NCBI RefSeq assembly: GCF_007858185.1
Contig: NZ_VFES01000033.1
Span: forward strand, 1-57,676
DNA length: 57,676 bases
Source of the DNA: Pseudomonas grimontii
Lineage (GTDB): Bacteria; Pseudomonadota; Gammaproteobacteria; Pseudomonadales; Pseudomonadaceae
Direction of reading: 5' to 3'
A program made the position numbers and the translations under genes. Under the pieces are notes generated by a model. It searched no databases and was not told the origin of the DNA. It saw only the letters and a list, made by a program, of their open reading frames with translations. Shown piece after piece: positions 25,165 to 32,517 of this stretch. Numbering within the stretch: position 1 is the stretch's first letter; each line of letters begins with the position of its first letter.

Positions 25165-25725
25165 ATGAACGAGAATATTAGCATTATAGACCTTCGGGAT
25201 TTCACGGATGGAAGCAACCCCTACGGCACAGCTAGGGGTAGGAAGGCTCATGCTCAATTAATTGATTTTATTGACTCAAAAATAAAATCAAAAACAATTG
25301 GTATATCCCTCAAGAGAATTGAAGGCGCTGATGTTTCCTTTCTCCGTGAATGTTTAATCTACACTTTTAAACGATACGCTAAACAGATAGCGTTTTTCGT
25401 TAGAGATATTGCGGATGAAGACATAATCGATAATCTAAATGGTGCAGCTTTATCAGGTGACTACATAGTTACGTGCTGGACCAGCAACAAATGCTTCTTC
25501 GTCGGCCCTAAGCCATCCGAGTCCAGCAGAGCCCTTCTGGACGCCGTTACCCAAAAGCGATCAGCGACCACTGTCCAAATCGCCCAAGCTCTAGATATGA
25601 GCGTTCAGAACGCTAGCACCCGCCTCAAGCGCCTATCCGAGGACGGCTTCTTGGTGAGAGCTGAGATGACCGCTGAGAGCGGCGGGAAAGAGTTCATCTA
25701 CCACGTGATTGGCAATTCTGCTTAA
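25165..25725 (+). CDS. STAS-like (DUF4325) protein with C-terminal winged helix
   Basis: A 186-aa protein. Residues 1-100 have the DUF4325 STAS-like pattern (IDLRDFTD, then ISLKRIEGADVSFLRECLIYTFKRY). Residues 120-186 form a winged HTH (ALLDAVTQKRSATTVQIAQALDMSVQNASTRLKRLSEDGFLVRAE). It lies 43 bp after the GHKL ATPase. STAS-like proteins act as antagonists of GHKL ATPases in partner-switching systems; here the STAS module is tied directly to a DNA-binding domain. Confidence 0.75.
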   Translation: MNENISIIDLRDFTDGSNPYGTARGRKAHAQLIDFIDSKIKSKTIGISLKRIEGADVSFLRECLIYTFKRYAKQIAFFVRDIADEDIIDNLNGAALSGDYIVTCWTSNKCFFVGPKPSESSRALLDAVTQKRSATTVQIAQALDMSVQNASTRLKRLSEDGFLVRAEMTAESGGKEFIYHVIGNSA

Positions 25726-25743
25726 AGGGGTTGCTTTATCGAG

Positions 25744-25779
25744 AAAAGGAGGTATGCTCTTGGCATGTCTCCTTTTTTT
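25744..25779 (+). terminator. Terminator after the STAS-like gene
   Basis: AAAAGGAG pairs with CTCCTTTT around an inner ATGC/GCAT stem, ending in T7. It lies 18 bp beyond the stop at 25725. Confidence 0.7.
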
Positions 25780-25838
25780 GGGCTCAGCTTAAACGGGATC
25801 ATTGATCGAGACGGGTAAGATGACCAGGAGACCCCCGT

Positions 25839-26195
25839 ATGAAAGCGCGCTACGAGATTCACGAGTCGAAAAATGGCGAAATGCGCTTTCAGCTCAAAGA
25901 TCTCAAAGGAATGGTGATCCTCTCGAGCGCCGTGTACACCAGTCGGGCCAACTGCGGTAAGGGAATTGAGTCCTGTCGTGAGCACTCTCCATTCGACCGG
26001 TTCTACAGCAGGAGCGAGACAGGGGAGCATTCATTTAGCTTGAGGTCGTCCAACAACAGGATCATCGGCCACGGAGGCAAGCAAGCCACCGCTAATACTC
26101 GGGACGCAATGATTTCAGCAGTTAAGAAATATGCGCCGACAGCACAAATCGTCAACTACAGCGAAGAAGGAGAGCAAGAATGTAAAGCCACCTGA
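25839..26195 (+). CDS. YegP-family (DUF1508) protein
   Basis: A 118-aa protein with two DUF1508 repeats: residues 1-50 (YEIHESKNGEMRFQLKDLKGMVILSSAVYTSRANCGKGIESC) and residues 55-110 (FYSRSETGEHSFSLRSSNNRIIGHGGKQATANTRDAMISAVKKYAP). Tandem repeats are typical of YegP, a small beta-rich protein without known activity. It has a CAGGAG ribosome binding site and lies 208 bp upstream of the ubiquitin-like operon, with which it may or may not belong. Confidence 0.8.
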   Translation: MKARYEIHESKNGEMRFQLKDLKGMVILSSAVYTSRANCGKGIESCREHSPFDRFYSRSETGEHSFSLRSSNNRIIGHGGKQATANTRDAMISAVKKYAPTAQIVNYSEEGEQECKAT

Positions 26196-26403
26196 CCGAA
26201 GAAAAACTTCGTAGATGAGATACCGGAAAGCGAGTGCAATCGCCGTACGGTGTAGTGGAATGCTTCAAACGAAAAACAGTATTCCCGTGTTCCGCACATC
26301 AGTCAAGCATCGACTGCAGAACTTCTCAGCTACGGCAATGACCTGGATCGCCCCTCGGCGACCCGAAGCCGCTATGCGCGGAATTCAAAGGAAATACTGA
26401 AAA

Positions 26404-27495
26404 ATGAACACTGAAAATCAGCATCACCAACACAATATCACCGTTCAAATTGCTGGCGATGACCTGCAGTTCCGATCGGTTCATCTGGAAGATCGCACTC
26501 CCACTGGAGCGCAAATTGCAGCGGCGGCAGGCTTCACGCCTGATCAATTGCCGGTCATCCTCCAACTGCTGCCCTCGGGGGCTCTCGAAGACATTCGCCC
26601 GGACGAGATCGCCAAAATCACTGATGGCCTGAACCGTTTCATCGTGGTCGAGTCGGATCGGAAATACCTTCTGACCGTGGATGGCGCCCGATTTGAATGG
26701 CCATGTCACCATATCTCCGGTCAAACCATCCGCATCCTGGCAGACATCGCAGACAACAAGCGGCTGCTGCTCGAACGTGAAGACGAAGCTGACAAAGATA
26801 TCGAGAACAACGAGTTCGTTGACTTGGACGAGCCGGGGGTCGAGCGCTTCATCACCCGTAAAGCCATCTGGAAGCTGAATGTCCAGGGTGTAGTTTACGA
26901 GTTCGAGACGCACACTGTGAGCGTTCGTGAGGCCATGATCAAAGCCAAACTCGACACGAACCAAGCCTGGCAGATCTTCCTCATGGTCAGTGACCAGCCG
27001 AAAAAGGAACTCACCATCAATGACGTGATCGATCTGCGCGCCCCAGGTATCGAGAAGCTTCGGTTGACTCAAAAGGACGTGAATAACGGCGAGGTCCCGC
27101 AGGTACCACGCCGAGAGTTCAGTCTGCTGCCACAGGACGAGCAGTATCTGAACGCGGCGGGCCATCAATGGGAAACCCGCTTGAACGCAGATAGCGGTCG
27201 CTGGCTGGTGATCAACGACTACCAACTTCCTCCTGGTTACTCCCACGCAGTGGTTCAGCTGGCACTCAACGTGCCGGCTGGCTATCCAGCCGCCATGCTC
27301 GACATGTTCTACGTCCATCCAGCAGTGCGACTGGCGAACGGGGCAGAGATCGCGCAGACCCAAGTGGTGGGCCACATCGATGGCGTCACGTTCCAAGGCT
27401 GGTCGCGTCACCGGGCTTGGAATCCGGCAACGGACAACATCACCACCCAACTCGCGATGGCCGACGGTTGCATCATGAAGGAGGTAGGCCTGTGA
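26404..27495 (+). CDS. Triple ubiquitin-like/E2 fusion protein (multiubiquitin type)
   Basis: A 363-aa protein. Three ubiquitin-like beta-grasp repeats run at about residues 11-80, 80-152 and 153-222; each starts with a strand such as FIVVESDRKYLLTVDG or AIWKLNVQGVVYEFE and ends near a PDEIAKI, EPGVERF or APGIEKL motif. Residues about 232-363 are an E2-like domain (GYPAAMLDMFYVHPAVRLANG, then VTFQGWSRHRAWNP). Only two cysteines are present, near residues 100 and 356; the place expected for the E2 catalytic Cys carries Ser334. It begins the operon; its stop overlaps the GTG of the JAMM/E1 gene. Confidence 0.85.
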   Translation: MNTENQHHQHNITVQIAGDDLQFRSVHLEDRTPTGAQIAAAAGFTPDQLPVILQLLPSGALEDIRPDEIAKITDGLNRFIVVESDRKYLLTVDGARFEWPCHHISGQTIRILADIADNKRLLLEREDEADKDIENNEFVDLDEPGVERFITRKAIWKLNVQGVVYEFETHTVSVREAMIKAKLDTNQAWQIFLMVSDQPKKELTINDVIDLRAPGIEKLRLTQKDVNNGEVPQVPRREFSLLPQDEQYLNAAGHQWETRLNADSGRWLVINDYQLPPGYSHAVVQLALNVPAGYPAAMLDMFYVHPAVRLANGAEIAQTQVVGHIDGVTFQGWSRHRAWNPATDNITTQLAMADGCIMKEVGL

Positions 27496-28874
27496 AAGCC
27501 CATTCTCGTCTGGTGCTGACGGACGAGATCCATACCTCGCTTCGGGAACACCTGTTCCCGGGCGACGGTAAGGAAGCCGCAGCCATCCTCATTTGCACTC
27601 GCTCGCCTGGCAGCAATCTGAAACTTCTCAGCCAAGAGCTGATTCTGGTACCGCACAAGGAGTGCTCAGTCCGTACTCCTGACTCACTCACCTGGCCAGG
27701 CAAGTACCTAGAAGACGCCATCGATAGAGCGCTCGTGGGGGCGCGCTCTATCATTTTGGTCCACTCACATCCTGGCGGTTTGTACGAGTTTTCTTGGGTC
27801 GACGATGCGAGCGATGCCGGCACTATGGTTTCGCTAGCTCAGGGAGTGGAGTCCATTCACGGCTCGGCAATCATGGTGCCGTGCGGAGCTATGCGCGCGC
27901 GCATTTATCATCCTGACCAAACGTGCGAAGGCATTGAGCTGGTCACGGTCCCTGGAGACACGATCCGTTTCTGGTCGATCGACGCGGAAGAGCACCTGAC
28001 GCCTCCTATGGCATTTACTTCGCAGATGACCCACGCACTCCAGCGACTGACGGTCGCGGTGATTGGGGTCTCAGGTACCGGCTCGATCGTCGCGGAGCAA
28101 GTGACCCGCTTGGGGTTTGGCAAAGTCATCCTGGTTGATCATGACCATGTTGAAGAGAAAAACCTCAATCGTATCCTCAACTCGACTATCGCCGATGCCC
28201 AGTCAAAACGCCCTAAAGTTGAGATGTTTGCAGAGGTCATCGAGCGGATCCGTGGCCCCTACGTCGCCGAGCCAATTAACAACTCGGTGCTCTCGCGCGA
28301 AGCTGTTTTAGCGGTTGCTAACGCTGATGTCATTTTCTGCTGCGTCGATACGCACCAAGGCAGGATGATCTGTGATCTGATGGCTTCAAGCTTCCTAACG
28401 CCATTGTTCGACGTAGGGGTAAAAATTCCTACCCGTCCCACCGAGTCAGATGGAAGAGCAATTCACGATGTTCAGGGGCGAATTGACTACGCCAAGCCAG
28501 GCGGCGCCACACTGGCCGACCGTAAAATCTACACCCCAGACTCGCTCTACGCTGAGGCACTGCGGAGCACTAACCCCGATGCACATCGTGATCAAGTGGA
28601 GCATGGCTACATCTCCGGTGTTCAGGAGGAAGCCCCTTCTGTGATCACGCTGAACATGCGAGCAGCCAGTGCTTGCGTGAACGAATTCATTGCCCGGGCG
28701 TTCCCGTTTCGCGAAGAACACAACTCCAAATATGCCCAAACAAATTTCACGCTGTCCGGGTGCCTGGAGGACTTCGAACACGAGGACTCATTCAGAAAAG
28801 CGCCTAACCCTAAACTAGCGCAAGGAGGGAAAGAACCACTTCTGGGGCTGCCTGACCTCGGAGTACGGCCATGA
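27492..28874 (+). CDS. JAMM deubiquitinase-like/E1-like fusion protein
   Basis: A 460-aa protein starting at GTG 27492, with an AAGGAGG site 7 bp upstream. The N-terminal JAMM/MPN domain has complete zinc ligands: Glu28, His91, His93, Ser101 and Asp104 (HSHPGGLYEFSWVD). The C-terminal ThiF/E1 domain starts near residue 185 with the ATP loop GVSGTGS (192-198), Asp216 in LVDHD and NLNR (224-227). E1 would adenylate the Ubl C-terminus; JAMM would cleave Ubl links. Both activities on one chain and the neighbouring Ubl-E2 give a full conjugation and deconjugation set. The next start overlaps its stop (ATGA). Confidence 0.87.
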   Translation: MKAHSRLVLTDEIHTSLREHLFPGDGKEAAAILICTRSPGSNLKLLSQELILVPHKECSVRTPDSLTWPGKYLEDAIDRALVGARSIILVHSHPGGLYEFSWVDDASDAGTMVSLAQGVESIHGSAIMVPCGAMRARIYHPDQTCEGIELVTVPGDTIRFWSIDAEEHLTPPMAFTSQMTHALQRLTVAVIGVSGTGSIVAEQVTRLGFGKVILVDHDHVEEKNLNRILNSTIADAQSKRPKVEMFAEVIERIRGPYVAEPINNSVLSREAVLAVANADVIFCCVDTHQGRMICDLMASSFLTPLFDVGVKIPTRPTESDGRAIHDVQGRIDYAKPGGATLADRKIYTPDSLYAEALRSTNPDAHRDQVEHGYISGVQEEAPSVITLNMRAASACVNEFIARAFPFREEHNSKYAQTNFTLSGCLEDFEHEDSFRKAPNPKLAQGGKEPLLGLPDLGVRP

Positions 28875-29212
28875 CCTTCTTCCGAAATCTGCTAGCCAAC
28901 ACACTGCTCTGGCTTGAGCCATACCTCCCTCCTCGAAGACTGATCGTCGTCAAGGGAGATTCTCTTCCGGCCAAGATGCCAATTCGCTCGCTCGTACTTG
29001 CCAGGGACGGCAGAGAAGACTGGTGCATGGGTTTTCGATGTCCATGTGGCTGCGGCCGAACCATTGAACTGCTTGTGATTGAGGAGGCCAATCCTCGCTG
29101 GAGTTATACGTTGAATCCAGCTGGCCAGCCGTCCCTTCATCCGTCCGTATGGTTGAACAATGGTTGCCGGTCTCATTTCTGGGTCAAAGACGGCCGCATC
29201 AAATGGGTGTGA
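28871..29212 (+). CDS. DUF6527 family protein
   Basis: A 113-aa protein with the motif GFRCPCGCGRTIELLV, then PSVWLNNGCRSHFWVKDGRIKWV. The Cys and His residues (CPCGC, C-x2-H) likely bind zinc. DUF6527 genes accompany bacterial E1/E2/Ubl operons, where a treble-clef or ligase-like role has been suggested. It overlaps the JAMM/E1 gene by 4 bp, so it is a true member of this operon. Activity here is unproven. Confidence 0.78.
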   Translation: MTFFRNLLANTLLWLEPYLPPRRLIVVKGDSLPAKMPIRSLVLARDGREDWCMGFRCPCGCGRTIELLVIEEANPRWSYTLNPAGQPSLHPSVWLNNGCRSHFWVKDGRIKWV

Positions 29213-29255
29213 TCGCCCTCACGAGTAAAAACTTACGAATGGACGAGGTTAGACC

Positions 29256-29807
29256 ATGAGCATACACATGAGCGGCTTGGAAAAACTGGGTAAAAGCATG
29301 CAAGCCCAGAACCTGGACATCCAAAAATTCAGGTTCAAAACCGGGGCAGTGGAGTTTGACTGCTTATTTTCCATGCGAGGAGACTACGAGCTTTCACTGA
29401 CGACACGTGGCGCGAATCCGAGTTTTTTCCTGTTCCCCATCACGAAAACATTTCAGATGGCGACCTATCTCAAAGGAGCAAATTCGAAATTGGTAAATGT
29501 GCTGCGCACACATGGCCTTTCAATGAAGGGCTTCAGCAGCACACAGTTTTTCAAGGACTTGGACAAAATCGTCCCAAGCGTCGCCCATACGAACAATGTA
29601 CCGACGACATCCGAAATCCTTCAGTTACGACATGACATGGAGGAGCGGGATCGGCCTTTCTTTGACACGTGGATACCTTGGACAACTGGAGGCCCATCCG
29701 CTAAGAACAAGAAAAAAACGTTACTGCTGCTGGGTCCTTCAGCCCTCATCTATAGCGAGAAAAACAACGCATCGTCGAGATGGAGCTCCGTCGAGCCTGA
29801 TCGGTAG
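29256..29807 (+). CDS. DUF6037-like protein
   Basis: A 183-aa protein: LEKLGKSMQAQNLDIQKFRFKTGAVEFDCLFSMRGDYELSLTTRG in the first 55 residues, a middle beta/alpha part and a basic tail (AKNKKKTLLLLGPSALIYSEKNN). It resembles the DUF6037 group as I remember it, a family without assigned activity. It begins 43 bp after the DUF6527 gene on the same strand, so it may be the fourth gene of the ubiquitin-like operon, possibly an effector or target. A terminator follows at 29940. Confidence 0.6.
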   Translation: MSIHMSGLEKLGKSMQAQNLDIQKFRFKTGAVEFDCLFSMRGDYELSLTTRGANPSFFLFPITKTFQMATYLKGANSKLVNVLRTHGLSMKGFSSTQFFKDLDKIVPSVAHTNNVPTTSEILQLRHDMEERDRPFFDTWIPWTTGGPSAKNKKKTLLLLGPSALIYSEKNNASSRWSSVEPDR

Positions 29808-30212
29808 TGCCAATAGACAACGCTATACATACGAAGGCTGCCGACAAGATCATTTTCAGCGGAGACGCTCTGTGAAAAGCCACACTGCGGGCCCTCATGA
29901 AGCACTGTCATAGTTACGGCGACGACTCTGACGGTCATCAAAAAGCCCCTTTTGCTTGGGGCTTTCAGCAGCATGCAACGTTTTGGTTGACGACATAACA
30001 TTTAAACGTCGCGATTCCTGTTTCCAGTGCGCAATGGCTCTCCTTAGGAACACCTACTCAAAAACAAGCCAGCTCGACTCTCATCCTCCGACAGGCAGCG
30101 ATTGGCCGATCTCTGCCTGTCGCGAGGGCCGTAATCGACCCAGAGCGGGTGCCCAGACATTCAAACCAAACGAGTACATAATCGACTGCTATTCCAGCCA
30201 TTTTCAGTGCGT
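29808..30212. other. Intergenic stretch after the ubiquitin-like operon
   Basis: These 405 bp without a supported gene contain the terminator hairpin at 29940-29966. The rest shows only short unsupported open frames. Confidence 0.45.
29940..29966 (+). terminator. Terminator of the ubiquitin-like operon
   Basis: AAAGCCCC (29942-29949) pairs with GGGGCTTT (29958-29965). The T tract is short. Confidence 0.65.
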
Positions 30213-30503
30213 ATGAACGACGAATCTTCCCAACGCGAATCTACAGGCAGTGCAGCATATAACCTTGCGCAGGCCCACGGTGCCCGGCCCCTGTCCGTTG
30301 ATGGATATCATCAAACGGTAGAACTGTGTGGTCGCGTGGCCTGCGGCTGGCTGTTCCGCTACAGGATCATTTGCAGCTTGGACATCCCAGCGCATGACCA
30401 AGAGTCATTCGCTGGCGCTGTAGGTTGCTTGGTTGCTGACGACGGAGAGATACGTGATCTCTCAGGTCCGATGTTCATGGACATGCTTCATATGCTGGCA
30501 TAG
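30213..30503 (+). CDS. Small hypothetical protein
   Basis: A 96-aa protein (MNDESSQRESTGSAAYNLAQAHG, then YHQTVELCGRVACGWLFRYRIICSLDIPAHDQESFAGAVGCLVADDGEIRDLSGPMFMDML). I see no known motif. It has the alternation of a compact alpha/beta fold and no signal peptide. ATG at 30213 is chosen; GTG 30207 is possible. The gene is isolated. Confidence 0.45.
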   Translation: MNDESSQRESTGSAAYNLAQAHGARPLSVDGYHQTVELCGRVACGWLFRYRIICSLDIPAHDQESFAGAVGCLVADDGEIRDLSGPMFMDMLHMLA

Positions 30504-30938
30504 CTCTCGGGACCACCTTGACCGAACTCTGCCGTTCACTATGGGCGGGAGCCGACCCTTAGCTGCCGATCAGCACCGGCAGAATTCAGCCAGTCTCTGC
30601 TGCTCACGACAGGTGGGAGCCGGCCAGAAGCTGGCACTGACCAATCCCCGATTGATACCTGCCTCGATCACGATTCAGGGTCGCGCAGAGTGTTAGCGGA
30701 TTCGAGGTCGTGTTGAGCATCCACCTTGAGGTGTGCCTGATATGTGTCGGGGGCGGGCTGCCAGCGTTCAGCTGTTTCAGCTCGGATGAGTTTTGCTCGC
30801 TTTAAATGTCGGAACCGTGTTGCATGCGAATCCGTCAGCACCGCAGCCAAGAAAAGCTCTACGTCGAATGGCTTACCGCGCACAGCTGGCCTACGCTCTG
30901 CGATGGTTAATGCCGAGCTATACAACTGGAGAAGTGGA
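30504..30938. other. Intergenic stretch with a degenerate palindrome cluster
   Basis: These 435 bp include the ACTCTGCCG / CGGGAGCCGACC type palindromic pieces (about 30524-30620) common in fluorescent Pseudomonas intergenic DNA. The frame of the next gene stays open back to 30744 but lacks a family-like N-terminus there. No further gene is seen. Confidence 0.4.
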
Positions 30939-31958
30939 ATGACGAAGGACGCCGAACACCCCCTCACTGAACTGATCTCCATCGCAGCCAAGGCTGGAAT
31001 TGGAATGCTCCCCGGAGGAGGTTTGCTGACAGCGAGCTATGAAGGGTTGCAGCTGCTTAGTAAACAAGCGGCTGCGCAGATGGAGCGCCGGTCTGAAAAA
31101 CGTTACGAAGAATTCATCCAAAGCGTCTTTTCTGGGGAGGTTACTCCAGAGGTCACGGAGCACCTGACAGCGGATGATTACACCGCTTTGCTGTCAGGTT
31201 GCATGGCAGATATGGAAAACGAGAAGGCCAAGTACTATGGTCGCCTGGCTGCGGCCATTGGTCGTGGCGAGGTGCAAGGGAAGAGCAGACGTTTCCTCAT
31301 CATTACGCTCAGTCAGGTTTCAGATGAGCAACTGCAGATGCTCCGCAGATCCTATGTCGCGACCCGCTTTGACCTGAAACCGAGCCAAGGTAACGGTCAT
31401 GTTGATCCTGTTGAGATACTGCAACTGAGTCACCCGGTACAAAAGCATGAATACGATGAGCTAGTTTCAAGGTTGATGTATGTTGATAAAAAACTGACTA
31501 AGCTAGCTGAGGAATTGGTTCGGGCATGTTTTACAACTGAAGAGCTAAAACCATCCGCCATCGGCTATGTTGCCTGGTTCCCAAAGCTTGTGGATATTAT
31601 CTTCGACACGAACCAATACACTTTGGTTGAATCGTTAATAGACGGTTTTTGGTTTGAAGCAATTCGCACGTCAAACCGTTCAGTTGCCGTAATTGACCGT
31701 CCCGCAATTGCGAATTTTGCTTCTCCGCGTGTCATGGTGGTGGGATCGGAGGCTGCACCTGAATATTTGATAGCACTCAAGGCTCGCCTAAAAAATAATG
31801 ATGTGTTGTTTGTATGTCTGCATGACCATGTGTTGCACATACAAGCCCATTATCCAGATAGCACCATTATTAATGCCGAAGGGTGGAGTATCCCTCAAAT
31901 CACTGAAGCAGTGGTGAATCATGTGAAAGCGACTAATGGTCTATTAGAGGTCGCTTAG
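30939..31958 (+). CDS. Unknown 339-aa protein
   Basis: ATG at 30939 follows GAGAAGTGG. The N-terminus has a glycine-rich hydrophobic stretch (ELISIAAKAGIGMLPGGGLLTASYEGLQLL) that could touch membranes. The middle is helical (RRSEKRYEEFIQSVFSGEV, MADMENEKAKYYGRLAAAIGRGE). The C-terminal 100 residues form an alpha/beta domain (PRVMVVGSEAAPEYLIALKARLKNNDVLFVCLHDHVLHIQAHY). I do not recognise the family. It is a lone gene on the island and could be a phage-defence or stress protein, but nothing in the sequence proves that. Confidence 0.6.
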   Translation: MTKDAEHPLTELISIAAKAGIGMLPGGGLLTASYEGLQLLSKQAAAQMERRSEKRYEEFIQSVFSGEVTPEVTEHLTADDYTALLSGCMADMENEKAKYYGRLAAAIGRGEVQGKSRRFLIITLSQVSDEQLQMLRRSYVATRFDLKPSQGNGHVDPVEILQLSHPVQKHEYDELVSRLMYVDKKLTKLAEELVRACFTTEELKPSAIGYVAWFPKLVDIIFDTNQYTLVESLIDGFWFEAIRTSNRSVAVIDRPAIANFASPRVMVVGSEAAPEYLIALKARLKNNDVLFVCLHDHVLHIQAHYPDSTIINAEGWSIPQITEAVVNHVKATNGLLEVA

Positions 31959-32460
31959 CGAGGGCGCGGGCGCTGAATCACGTGCGTTGAGAAATAGATA
32001 ATGCGAGGCGGGGAGGCATGCGGCTGTTGAGGGATTGCAGCTGGAATCCACCACCCTATCCAATATCGACCAAAAGCAGCTCTTAATGTAACGTCTGCTT
32101 TTGGCCGAGGCTGTGTAAAAACGTTTTTGAGCACGTCAGGTGCTCAAAACTGGACTGGAAATCGCGTTTCTACGCGAAATCCACATCTGCAGAAGTGCCG
32201 ATAAATTTCAGATTTAACGTAGACGCGGACACTTCAATTTTGGCGAAGCGTTTTTACACACTTTGGGCCGGCTGCTGCCGGTCACCAGAGGCAGCTTTGG
32301 GTCGTTTTCTGCCTCTCGCGATGGGCAGAAAACGGCCAGAAGCAGTCATTCGATGGGCCTTCAACAGTGCATCTCCGGCTCCCCTTACTCCCAAAATGAG
32401 TTTATGTAATCACAATCTTCTCTTCGCAGTTTGTTCACAACAAGACCAAACTTGCGATAC
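31959..32460. other. Non-coding stretch rich in hairpins
   Basis: It contains a hairpin CCAAAAGCAG / CTGCTTTTGG (32070-32104), the MITE-like element (32112-32260) and a second hairpin CGTTTTCTGCC / GGCAGAAAACG (32303-32334). No supported gene is seen. It separates the unknown gene from the ectoine cluster. Confidence 0.55.
32112..32260. repeat. MITE-like element with 12-bp inverted ends
   Basis: TGTGTAAAAACG (32112-32123) and CGTTTTTACACA (32249-32260) are perfect inverted repeats around 125 bp of non-coding DNA. It has no transposase gene. Likely a small non-autonomous element or remnant of an insertion sequence. Confidence 0.6.
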
Positions 32461-32499
32461 AAAAAACCACCCGAACGGTGAAGGATCGAGCGGTTTTTT
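32461..32499 (-). terminator. Terminator of the ectoine catabolic operon
   Basis: AAAAAACC (32461-32468) pairs with GGTTTTTT (32492-32499), with inner CG pairs. It lies 19 bp beyond the doeD stop on the minus strand. Confidence 0.7.
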
Positions 32500-32517
32500 G
32501 GGGGGGAGCGGTAAGGC

